This document shows positions 43,514 through 51,281 of a stretch of 64,000 nt of DNA, in pieces. The notes beneath the pieces are model-generated. The model was not told the DNA's origin. It worked only from the letters and a program-made list of their open reading frames with translations, and searched no databases. Made by a program: the position numbers and the translations under genes. The stretch spans positions 287,633-351,632 of the forward strand of contig JADKBK010000004.1 in the NCBI GenBank assembly GCA_016715075.1. The letters are read 5' to 3'. How positions within the stretch are numbered: position 1 is the stretch's first letter; the number at the start of each line of letters is the position of its first letter. The stretch comes from Bacteroidales bacterium. GTDB lineage: Bacteria; Bacteroidota; Bacteroidia; Bacteroidales; VadinHA17.

Positions 43514-45286
43514 ATGGGATATGAATTTTCGACACTTTGCTATATCCGTTTTCTTTCAGGAGTTTTTGCCCTGATTCTGGTAGCCCTTTTGTGGAGGCAA
43601 AGAGATGCCAAAGGTGTAATTTATCTTATGCTGTTTGAACTGGCAGCTGCAATTTGGGCAATAGGGGATGGGTTCGAAAATGCCGCCCTTACAATACCTC
43701 AGAAAATACACTGGTCGCAGTTCTCTTATACAGGAATATCAACATGTTCTGTAATGTTTCTGATGTTTGCCATTAACTATACAGACCAGACACGTTATGC
43801 AAATCTAAGAACTCTTCTGATTTTGTTGGTGATCCCTCTTTTTACCATGATTGTGGCGATTACAAATCCCTTGCACGGGCTATTGTGGGCAAATATGGAA
43901 CTTGTTGAAGGGACTAATCAGATTGTCTTTTACTATGGCCCATATTTCTGGATACAGGCCTTTTATCAATACTCAATACTTATCCTTGGGATAATAATCC
44001 TGATGATAGGATCCATGAAAGTTTATACTCCATATAAAACTCAGTTCTGGATCGTCATTCTGGGAGCCATATTCCCTTTTTGCGCAAGTATAGTTTATGT
44101 TTTCAAGCTGCTGCCAATTAAGGGATTTGACCCTACGCCTCTTTCATTTATTCTGACAGGTTTCATCGTTGCACTTGGAGTCTTCTGGTTCCGTATGTTT
44201 AATATTATTCCGATAGCACGTAAGCAGGCTGTCGATAACCTCAGGGATGGTATGATTGTAGTGGATTCGGTAAACCGGATTGTCGATGCAAATGCTGCCT
44301 TTTACAGGATGACCGGCTTAAATCCGCGACAGGTTATCGGGAACCAGGTTAATGTCTTTTTTTCAGATGCTAAAATAGATCTCAGAAAATTTTCCGAGGA
44401 GAATGATTATACTGCTGAAACACAACTTGTAGTAGAATCGGATCCGCAGGATATAGAGGTTAAATACCACCGGATAACTGATGCAAATAATAAAGATATG
44501 GGTGGTATCTATATGCTTACAAATATCACCACCAAAAAGATGATCCTGGATGCTATTGCTGATTCCAATAAACGAAGGAAAACGGAACTAATTGAAAAAG
44601 AAAAGCTGATACTGGACCTTGATGCCTATGCCAGATCGGTGGCCCATGACCTTAAGAACCCTATTGGATCAGTAGTCAGTCTTTCAGAACTGATTAAACT
44701 CAAACTCGCTGAAAATAATCTTGCTGAAGTTGATGAGATGGTCGGATATGTCTATGATCAAAGCAAAAAGATGATCAGGATAATTGATGGTCTTCTTATG
44801 CGCTCAAGAATAAGGAAGGAAGATATAATTCAGACCCCAATCAATACTGATGAAATTCTGCATGAAGTATTCCAAAGGCTTGAAAATGAGATAATAAAAC
44901 GTAATGCAATAGTTGAAAAACCAGATCACTGGCCTGCTGTGATGGGCCATACACAATGGATCGAAGCGGTTTGGATGAATCTTTTAAGTAATGCAATCAA
45001 ATATGGCGGAACACCGCCGGTCATAAAGCTGGGTTATGAGGAGGCATCATCCTCATCCTTCAGATTCTGGATACAGGATAATGGAAATGGGTTGCCCGAA
45101 ACATCACTTAAGAAAATATTCAGGGATTTTGAAAGACTTGGTGTAATAGATTCTGATGGATACGGATTGGGTCTGCCAATTGTCAAAAGGATTTCAGAAA
45201 AGCTCGGTTGTGAGATAATGGCAACCAGTTCAAATCTTCCCGGGGAGGGCTGCATTTTCAGTTTTACACTTAATGCAGTGTCTTAA
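43514..45286 (+). CDS. Membrane sensor histidine kinase (7TM-PAS-HATPase)
   Basis: 590 residues. Residues ~5-225: seven hydrophobic segments of the histidine-kinase 7TM sensor type. Residues ~240-345: PAS domain (RDGMIVVDSVNRIVDANAAF). Then a short coiled segment, HisKA with H378 in VAHDLKNP, and HATPase_c with N-box (MNLLSNAIKYGG), G1 (IQDNGNGLPE) and G2 (GYGLGLPIV). No receiver domain and no response-regulator gene adjacent, so it is an orphan kinase. A weak promoter (GTTG, 21 bases, TATCTTTA) sits about 75 bp upstream. The signal sensed is unknown. Confidence 0.9.
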   Translation: MGYEFSTLCYIRFLSGVFALILVALLWRQRDAKGVIYLMLFELAAAIWAIGDGFENAALTIPQKIHWSQFSYTGISTCSVMFLMFAINYTDQTRYANLRTLLILLVIPLFTMIVAITNPLHGLLWANMELVEGTNQIVFYYGPYFWIQAFYQYSILILGIIILMIGSMKVYTPYKTQFWIVILGAIFPFCASIVYVFKLLPIKGFDPTPLSFILTGFIVALGVFWFRMFNIIPIARKQAVDNLRDGMIVVDSVNRIVDANAAFYRMTGLNPRQVIGNQVNVFFSDAKIDLRKFSEENDYTAETQLVVESDPQDIEVKYHRITDANNKDMGGIYMLTNITTKKMILDAIADSNKRRKTELIEKEKLILDLDAYARSVAHDLKNPIGSVVSLSELIKLKLAENNLAEVDEMVGYVYDQSKKMIRIIDGLLMRSRIRKEDIIQTPINTDEILHEVFQRLENEIIKRNAIVEKPDHWPAVMGHTQWIEAVWMNLLSNAIKYGGTPPVIKLGYEEASSSSFRFWIQDNGNGLPETSLKKIFRDFERLGVIDSDGYGLGLPIVKRISEKLGCEIMATSSNLPGEGCIFSFTLNAVS

Positions 45287-45336
45287 CCACTAAGCCTATA
45301 CCCTTAAATTCATCTTGAAGATCAGCTGATATTTCT

Positions 45337-46680
45337 ATGAACCAAAAGAGTAAAAAGCAGATACCTCAGGTAGTAATAATGCTCGGGATCGTGAGCCTGT
45401 TAACAGATGCTGCATCCGAGATGATATACCCGCTGATTCCTGTATACATTACAGCCCTGGGCTCAGGTGCAATTATTCTTGGCATTATAGAAGGCATTGC
45501 TGAAACTACTGCATCATTATTGAAACTGATCAGCGGAATACTTTCAGATAGGCTTGGTAAAAGAAAGATACTTGTTCTTATCGGGTATACAATCTCTTCC
45601 CTGATCAGACCACTCACAGGCCTGGTGACCTCAGCCTGGCAGATCATTGTGATCAGAATGTTCGACCGTGTAGGTAAAGGAATCAGGACAGCGCCCAGGG
45701 ATGCCCTGATTGCCTCTTCGACCTCACAGAGTATCAGGGGCAGAGCATATGGATTCCATCGTGCAATGGATCATGCCGGTGCCGTGGCCGGTCCGATTCT
45801 TGCAATAGTTACCCTGATTATCCTTTTTCATGGTTTCGGAATAACGGACTCACTTCATGCTTTAAGGCTGACATTTCTTTTAGCTATTATTCCGGGAATA
45901 CTGTCAGTGCTGACAATAATTATTTTTGTCAGGGAGTCCTCTCCGGTAGCAGGGAAAGCAGCCCAATTCAAGTTTTCTTTGGGAAATTTTGACAAAAACT
46001 TCAGGAAATATCTCCTGATAATGGTGTTGTTTACTCTTGGAAATTCCTCGGATGCATTTCTTCTGTTCAGGGTTCAGGAAGCCATACAGAAAAGCGGTGC
46101 AGTGGTAAGCCTTGTGAATAATATCCCGGTTCTGCAGAAAATGATTGCTGCATTCGGTGATAAGAGCGCCCAGACTACAGTTGTCAATATCCTGTTTTTG
46201 CCTCTGCTCTGGGCTTTTTTTCATATAATAAAGGCGATTTTCTCAACACCTATGGGATCATTATCTGACCGTATAGGAAGAAAAATTGTGATTAACATCG
46301 GCTGGGGAATTTATGCCTTTGTCTATATCTCATTTGCATTACTTGTTTTTTTGTCACCAAAGATGCAGGTCGCTGCCACTTTTATATTATTTGCAGTCTA
46401 TGCTCTCTACTATGCGTTCTCAGAGGGGGCTGAAAAAGCCTTTGTTGCGGACCTGGTTACTGAAGAGAACAGGGGAACGGCATTCGGACTCTTCAACTTT
46501 TCAATAGGGCTTGGTGCATTGCCCGCCAGTATTATTTTCGGCTTCCTGTACAGCTACTTTGACAGATTATTTCCGGGATTTGGCGGAACTGTTGCCTTCG
46601 GGTTTGGCGGAGTAATAGCGCTGATCTCAATGATACTCCTGGCAATAAAAATAAAAGAGCCCTTAAAGGCTCGATTGTGA
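45337..46680 (+). CDS. MFS transporter
   Basis: 447 residues, about twelve hydrophobic helices. MFS motif A appears twice, GILSDRLGKRK after helix 2 and GSLSDRIGRK after helix 8. The segment DRVGKGIRTAPRDALI and DHAGAVAGPILA are typical of a poorly characterised Bacteroidota/proteobacterial MFS branch (UhpC/NarK-like fold). Transported substrate unknown. The last 25 bases carry a hairpin that reads as a terminator for the opposite strand. Confidence 0.87.
   Translation: MNQKSKKQIPQVVIMLGIVSLLTDAASEMIYPLIPVYITALGSGAIILGIIEGIAETTASLLKLISGILSDRLGKRKILVLIGYTISSLIRPLTGLVTSAWQIIVIRMFDRVGKGIRTAPRDALIASSTSQSIRGRAYGFHRAMDHAGAVAGPILAIVTLIILFHGFGITDSLHALRLTFLLAIIPGILSVLTIIIFVRESSPVAGKAAQFKFSLGNFDKNFRKYLLIMVLFTLGNSSDAFLLFRVQEAIQKSGAVVSLVNNIPVLQKMIAAFGDKSAQTTVVNILFLPLLWAFFHIIKAIFSTPMGSLSDRIGRKIVINIGWGIYAFVYISFALLVFLSPKMQVAATFILFAVYALYYAFSEGAEKAFVADLVTEENRGTAFGLFNFSIGLGALPASIIFGFLYSYFDRLFPGFGGTVAFGFGGVIALISMILLAIKIKEPLKARL
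46645..46672 (-). terminator. Terminator of the DEAD-box helicase gene, inside the MFS coding end
   Basis: Minus-strand reading: GAGCC, six-base loop, GGCTC, then TTTTATTTTTATT. Five-bp stem with a U-rich tail; 93 bases beyond the helicase stop and within the last codons of the convergent MFS gene. Confidence 0.65.
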
Positions 46681-46684
46681 ATTC

Positions 46685-46755
46685 CCTGTGCTTCTCCGTG
46701 TAATTTAAAAATACTTACACAGAGTTGCACAGAGTATTCACAGAACATACAGAGC
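46685..46755. repeat. Dispersed CTCTGTGT/CACAGAG repeat copy
   Basis: CCCTGTGCTTCTCCGTGTAA in the left half and ACACAGAGTTGCACAGAG plus CACAGAACATACAGAG in the right half; the halves are inverse, so it can fold into an imperfect hairpin between the convergent MFS and helicase genes. Confidence 0.7.
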
Positions 46756-46764
46756 TAATAATTA

Positions 46765-48576
46765 TTACCTGCTGTAGTTTTTCTTCCCTTTTTTGTAAGC
46801 GGAACCCTCTTTCTTATAATCTCTTGATTTTCTTTCAGATCTTTCGCTTCTTCTCTTTTCAGGACGCCTGTCAGCCCATTTGGATGGTCTTTTTTCCGGA
46901 TATTCACCTCTCGGTCTGTCGGTTTTTTCCTGTGCAATTTCAACAGCAACGCGTCTGTTGTCAAATGTAGCATTATTGAGCGCTCCCATCAGGTCGTCAG
47001 CATAACTTGCCTCAACTTCAAAAAATGAGAAGGTTTTTAAAAGGTCGATCTTCCCGATGGGTACTTTTCTCCCTTTTGTGTTTGAATTGACAAGTTCAAT
47101 AAGTTGTTCAGGGAAAAATCCATCAGTTTTTCCAAGATTAATAAACAGTCTGGTATAATTGCCAGGATACTGTTCACGGCCCTCTCGTCCCTCTCTGCCT
47201 TCTCTGCCTTCTCTTCTTCCGGAACGGCCAAACGTTGCCTCTTTCTCCGATACCGGATCAATATCTTCGCCATGACGGTAATCATCCAGGAATCTGTCAA
47301 ATTCAAGAGAAACAACTCTTTTCAGCAGCTCTTCCCTGTCGAGCCCTGCAAGTTTCTCCTTGATCTCGGGTAAGAATTTCTCAATCTCCTGGTGATCAGT
47401 GACTACATTATCCAGTTTACTCACCCAGTTGAACAGCTGCTTTCCGCAAATCTCACTGCCTGTTGGTATTTTCAGGGCTTTAAATGATTTTTTTACTTTT
47501 CTCTCTATCTGCTGAAGGATATGTTTTTCCCTTAGATGAACCAGTGAGAGTGAAATACCTGCTTTTCCGGCCCGTCCTGTTCTTCCGCTTCTATGAGTAT
47601 AAACCTCTGTATCATCGGGCAGGCTGAAGTTTATTACATGAGTGAGGTCATCAACATCAAGACCTCTGGCCGCTACATCAGTGGCTACAAGTAGCTGCAG
47701 GTTCCTTATCCTGAATTTCTGCATTACAGCATCGCGCTGGGCCTGAGACAGGTCACCATGTAGTGCATCGGCATTGTATCCGTCGTTTATCAGTTTGGAT
47801 GCAACCTCCTGGGTTTCTTTTCGTGTACGGCAGAAAACAATACCGTATATGTCAGGTTCAAAATCAGCTATTCGCTTAAGAACTTTGTATTTATCCTTCG
47901 CATGTACCAGGTAATAGGCATGGCTGACATTCTCAGCAGAGGCATTCTTGGCGCCGATAGTCACTTCAACAGGATTATGCATATATTTCCTTGCAATTGA
48001 AGCTATTTCAGCCGACATTGTTGCTGAAAACAGCAGAGTTCTTCTTCCATCCGGTACCTCCTCCAGAATCTCATTTATGCTGTCGAGAAATCCCATATTC
48101 AACATCTCATCAGCTTCATCCAGAATAACTGTTTTTACAGATGAAAGTCTTGCCGCACCGCGGCCTATCAGGTCGATCAGTCGTCCCGGTGTAGCAACAA
48201 TAATATGTACTCCTTTCTTTAAACCCCTTATCTGGTTATCAATACTTGCTCCGCCATAAACGGCCAGTATTTTAAGCTTACCTGTAAATTTGGCATAGTC
48301 AGTCAGATCTCCTGTGATCTGCATACAGAGTTCGCGGGTAGGACAGAGGATCAGAGCTTGTGTATCATTTATTTCTGTATCGGTTGCCTGAACCAGAGGC
48401 AGCCCGAATGCAGCAGTTTTTCCTGTACCAGTCTGTGCAAGTGCGATGATATCTACTTCATCACCCAGCATGAGAGGAATTACTTTTTCCTGTACAGGCA
48501 TAGGTTGATCGAATCCCAGTTCCTGAATCGCCTTCAGAATCCCGGGAGTGAATCCCAATTCTTCAAAATTTATCAT
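46765..48576 (-). CDS. DEAD-box ATP-dependent RNA helicase (DeaD/CsdA type)
   Basis: 603 residues. Helicase core: Q-motif FTPGILKAI, motif I AQTGTGKT (47-54), PTRELC, motif Ic TPGRLID, motif II DEAD (153-156), SAT, ARGLD and motif VI HRSGRTGRAG. Residues ~455-550 are a DbpA/CsdA-type RNA-binding domain (YTRLFINLGKTDGFF to FDNRRVAVEIA), and the tail is strongly basic with RRSERSERKS-type clusters. A small EGREGREGREG insert sits before the C-terminal domain. It remodels rRNA and mRNA structure, mainly in the cold. It has a strong promoter, a ~118-base leader with a hairpin, and a terminator inside the convergent MFS gene. Confidence 0.93.
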   Translation of the reverse strand: MINFEELGFTPGILKAIQELGFDQPMPVQEKVIPLMLGDEVDIIALAQTGTGKTAAFGLPLVQATDTEINDTQALILCPTRELCMQITGDLTDYAKFTGKLKILAVYGGASIDNQIRGLKKGVHIIVATPGRLIDLIGRGAARLSSVKTVILDEADEMLNMGFLDSINEILEEVPDGRRTLLFSATMSAEIASIARKYMHNPVEVTIGAKNASAENVSHAYYLVHAKDKYKVLKRIADFEPDIYGIVFCRTRKETQEVASKLINDGYNADALHGDLSQAQRDAVMQKFRIRNLQLLVATDVAARGLDVDDLTHVINFSLPDDTEVYTHRSGRTGRAGKAGISLSLVHLREKHILQQIERKVKKSFKALKIPTGSEICGKQLFNWVSKLDNVVTDHQEIEKFLPEIKEKLAGLDREELLKRVVSLEFDRFLDDYRHGEDIDPVSEKEATFGRSGRREGREGREGREGREQYPGNYTRLFINLGKTDGFFPEQLIELVNSNTKGRKVPIGKIDLLKTFSFFEVEASYADDLMGALNNATFDNRRVAVEIAQEKTDRPRGEYPEKRPSKWADRRPEKRRSERSERKSRDYKKEGSAYKKGKKNYSR

Positions 48577-48597
48577 TATTATTTTTTTGGTGTGCTT

Positions 48598-48625
48598 CCG
48601 GGAGCGATCGATTTTCTAATCCCGG
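48598..48625 (-). promoter_or_regulatory. Leader hairpin just upstream of the helicase start
   Basis: CCGGGA / TCCCGG arms of six bases with a 16-base loop; in the helicase mRNA it ends 21 bases before the ATG. Could mask or expose the start region with temperature, but there is no T-tract, so not a terminator. Confidence 0.45.
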
Positions 48626-48699
48626 CTGAAATGAACTCAAATGCAGGCTGGGCAAAATGGCTAACAACGCTTCGTGGAAATCACTTTGTTAATCGGGCA

Positions 48700-48732
48700 C
48701 AAAGATAATCAAATTATTCTAAATGTTACATA
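48700..48732 (-). promoter_or_regulatory. Promoter of the DEAD-box helicase gene
   Basis: Minus strand: TATG, 21-base spacer, TATCTTTG (perfect -7 box, one mismatch in -33). Predicted start site near 48694, which gives a leader of about 118 bases. Confidence 0.65.
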
Positions 48733-48761
48733 ATTAAAAGATTATACTTGGAATTGGTCAT

Positions 48762-48815
48762 GCAGGTCTTGCAGGTCTTGCAGGTCACTTGCAGGTCTTG
48801 CGGGTGCAGGTCTTG
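48762..48815. repeat. GCAGGTCTT tandem repeat
   Basis: Four to five degenerate copies of GCAGGTCTT, the last separated by CGGGT. Lies between the divergent promoters of the helicase and deacetylase genes. Confidence 0.85.
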
Positions 48816-48920
48816 TCAGTGACAATTACGCCATAGAGCCACCAAACCATAATGCCTTAAGCCTATTTAGAAACCCGATATAATTTTTCGACTTTATAGC
48901 TTAAATAACAAGTAATTACG

Positions 48921-48928
48921 TAAATTTG
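48921..48928 (+). promoter_or_regulatory. -7 box of the polysaccharide deacetylase gene (near-leaderless)
   Basis: TAAATTTG is a perfect TAnnTTTG box whose expected start site (about 48933-48936) coincides with the ATG at 48934. No good -33 TTTG is present at the usual distance. Confidence 0.5.
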
Positions 48929-48933
48929 CTATT

Positions 48934-50241
48934 ATGGATAAAAAGCCCGTAAGAATATTTTCCACAAAGGATGTTCCAAGGCTGCAGTATATCGCAGGTA
49001 TTTTACTTGGTGACATCCTTGGATTGCCGTGGGAGATTGTCACAGATAAGCGGAAACTGGGCAAATATCCAGTTATCAATTATTCAGACGAAAATATCGC
49101 GGGATGTTTTAAAATAGCTCCTGATGAGCTCCTCTTTGAATCAGGAATGCATCCGATAGAGATTTCAATGAGTGAATGGAAGGGTGTTCCTGTAATTTTT
49201 CAGACAAGATCTGCCTCTGATCTCCCTTTTGATATATTTGCAGCTTCATTTTTTCTTATTACGAGATATGAGGAGTATCTTGATCATGACCCCGATCAGT
49301 ATGGACGTTTTAAAGCCTCTTCATCAATTGCCTTCAGAAATGGATTTCTCCGTCTTCCTGTAGTGGATATGTGGGTCAGGGAGTTTTCAAAGGCCCTTCT
49401 GAAAAAATTCCAGACTCTTACTTTCCGGCGAAATGAGTTCAGGGCCCTTCTCACAATCGATGCAGATGAACCTTTCGCATACCTCGGGAGGAATCTCATT
49501 AGTTCAATAGGTGGGTTGTTTCGTGACATTACAAGCAGTAAAGGTCATCCTGCTGACAGATACAGGATAGTGGTAAAGGGTGAAAAAGACCCTTATGAGG
49601 TTTTCGATTATATCGTCGGCAATATTGAAAAACACACCGCTGATACAAGGTTTTTCTTTCCTGTTGGCGATCATTCAAAATATGAGAAAAATCCTTCCTG
49701 GAAAAATGGAGAGTACAGGAGTCTTATACACCGGATTTCAGGAAAATTTAAAACAGGATTGCATCCATCTTTTAATGCCTCTGTTAACCAGTCACTTATC
49801 GCAACAGAAAAGAACAGGCTGAATACCATAACCGGAACAGATATCAGTCTGAGCCGCTTTCATTCCAACCGGCTATTAATCCCCCAATCATATATTAATT
49901 TAAAAAATTCAGGAATAACTGAAGATTATTCCATGGGATATCCTGAAGAGCCCGGCTTCAGAGCAGGTATTGCACGACCATTCTGTTTCTATAATTTAAT
50001 TGAAGATCAGCCGACTGCTTTGAAAATCTTCCCTTTCCAGTTTATGGATTCAACACTTTGCAATAATAATAAACATGATCCCCTGGCAGCGAAAGAGGTC
50101 ATCCTTAATCTATTGAATGAGACAAAAAAGGCTGGCGGTACTTTCGTTAGTATCTGGCACAATACTTCCCTGCTTGACAATGAGGAATGGCAGGGATGGA
50201 GAGAAGTTTTTGAATTTATGCTGAAAATCCAGGTCCAATGA
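48934..50241 (+). CDS. Polysaccharide deacetylase-family protein
   Basis: 435 residues. Two-part protein: an N-terminal domain (residues ~1-150) with FDIFAASFFLITRYEEYL, and a NodB-like part starting ALLTIDADEPFAY (the Asp-Asp of motif 1) with TGLHPSFNAS as the histidine motif. This arrangement is typical of Bacteroidota polysaccharide-deacetylase proteins found in glycan-assembly loci and may act on cell-surface glycan. No signal peptide. The stop overlaps the next gene start as ATGA, so the FemAB-like partner is translationally coupled. Confidence 0.82.
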   Translation: MDKKPVRIFSTKDVPRLQYIAGILLGDILGLPWEIVTDKRKLGKYPVINYSDENIAGCFKIAPDELLFESGMHPIEISMSEWKGVPVIFQTRSASDLPFDIFAASFFLITRYEEYLDHDPDQYGRFKASSSIAFRNGFLRLPVVDMWVREFSKALLKKFQTLTFRRNEFRALLTIDADEPFAYLGRNLISSIGGLFRDITSSKGHPADRYRIVVKGEKDPYEVFDYIVGNIEKHTADTRFFFPVGDHSKYEKNPSWKNGEYRSLIHRISGKFKTGLHPSFNASVNQSLIATEKNRLNTITGTDISLSRFHSNRLLIPQSYINLKNSGITEDYSMGYPEEPGFRAGIARPFCFYNLIEDQPTALKIFPFQFMDSTLCNNNKHDPLAAKEVILNLLNETKKAGGTFVSIWHNTSLLDNEEWQGWREVFEFMLKIQVQ

Positions 50242-51145
50242 TTATTTATTATAAAAACGACGAGATTGACAGGGAACTATGGGACAATTGCATAAAACAT
50301 TCACATTCACCCAGACCATACGCATATTCGTGGTATCTCGATAATATAGCCCCTGGCTGGGAAGCGCTTGTGGATGATGACTATGACTCAGTCTTCCCCA
50401 TTCCAGCCTTTGTCAGATTCGGAATAAAATTTGCGGCCACCCCTCTCCTTTTCTGCAGCAGCTCGGAGCATTTTCACCAGATAAACCTGCTTCAAATGTA
50501 ATTGTTGAATTTCTGGATTACATGCCTGAAATATTCAAGCTGACCGACTTGTGTGTGGGTCAGAAGGTTGAATATCACGGGTATAAAGTCCATGAAAAGT
50601 CCAACTTTGAACTCAGCCTGTCATCTCATTTTGAGAAACTTTGGGACGGCTATTCACCTGAATGCAGGAAACGTATTGCTGTTGCGGCAAAAAAGCGATA
50701 CGAGCTTTCCTGGAATATTTCGCCTGAAGAGCTGACTGACCTTGGCCTGAGAAACAGGAGGCTAAACCTTAAAGGTATTAAAGTGACAGATTATGAGCGG
50801 ATTATTCGTTTGATGCACTTTTGTATCAATAATGGCAAAGGACGAATATTAGGTGTAAGGGCAGCAAAAAAAAGACTCATTTATGGGGTCTTCCTGGTTC
50901 AGATCCATGGTTCTGTTACAATAGTTATGGAAGTAAATACAGCAGGATCATTAGAAAAGCATATCGGTTATTTCGTAATAAATGAAATAATCAGAGAGAA
51001 TGCGGCGAAGTACACAAAACTGGATTTTGCCGGCATAAGTAATATCTCTGCTGTTCCGGCAGGGCAGGCATTCGGTGGAAACAGAGTTCCGTATTACAGG
51101 ATATACCGCAACAGGCTTTTCTGGCCTGCCAGGATAATGAAATAG
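50238..51145 (+). pseudogene. FemAB/GNAT-like acyltransferase with -1 frameshift
   Basis: Begins in ATGA overlap with the deacetylase gene (ELWDNCIKHS, AYSWYLDNIAPGWEALV are characteristic). At base ~50456 the frame breaks; the next frame continues QQLGAFSPDKPASNVIVEF and on to a stop at 51143-51145, including YSPECRKRIAVAAKK and DFAGISNISA. Adding one C (TGC to TGCC at 50456) joins both into a ~303-residue protein of the FemAB-like acyltransferase type that accompanies polysaccharide deacetylases in Bacteroidota. The function of this type is unknown; peptidyl or acyl transfer to a glycan is a guess. Frameshift or homopolymer error. Confidence 0.8.
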
Positions 51146-51215
51146 TTGATTCTGTGATTGTTGATTCCGGGCCTTTAAGATCTGTTTGGAAATACTAATA
51201 ACTAAAAAGGGTAAA

Positions 51216-51248
51216 TTGCTTCTTATAACCCAATTTGCCGTATCTTTG
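51216..51248 (+). promoter_or_regulatory. Promoter of the TonB-receptor gene
   Basis: TTGC at -33 (one base off TTTG), 21-base spacer, TATCTTTG (perfect). Leader about 27 bases. Confidence 0.6.
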
Positions 51249-51281
51249 CTCTTTCTTAAATATTGAGCTAAGTTCTTATTA

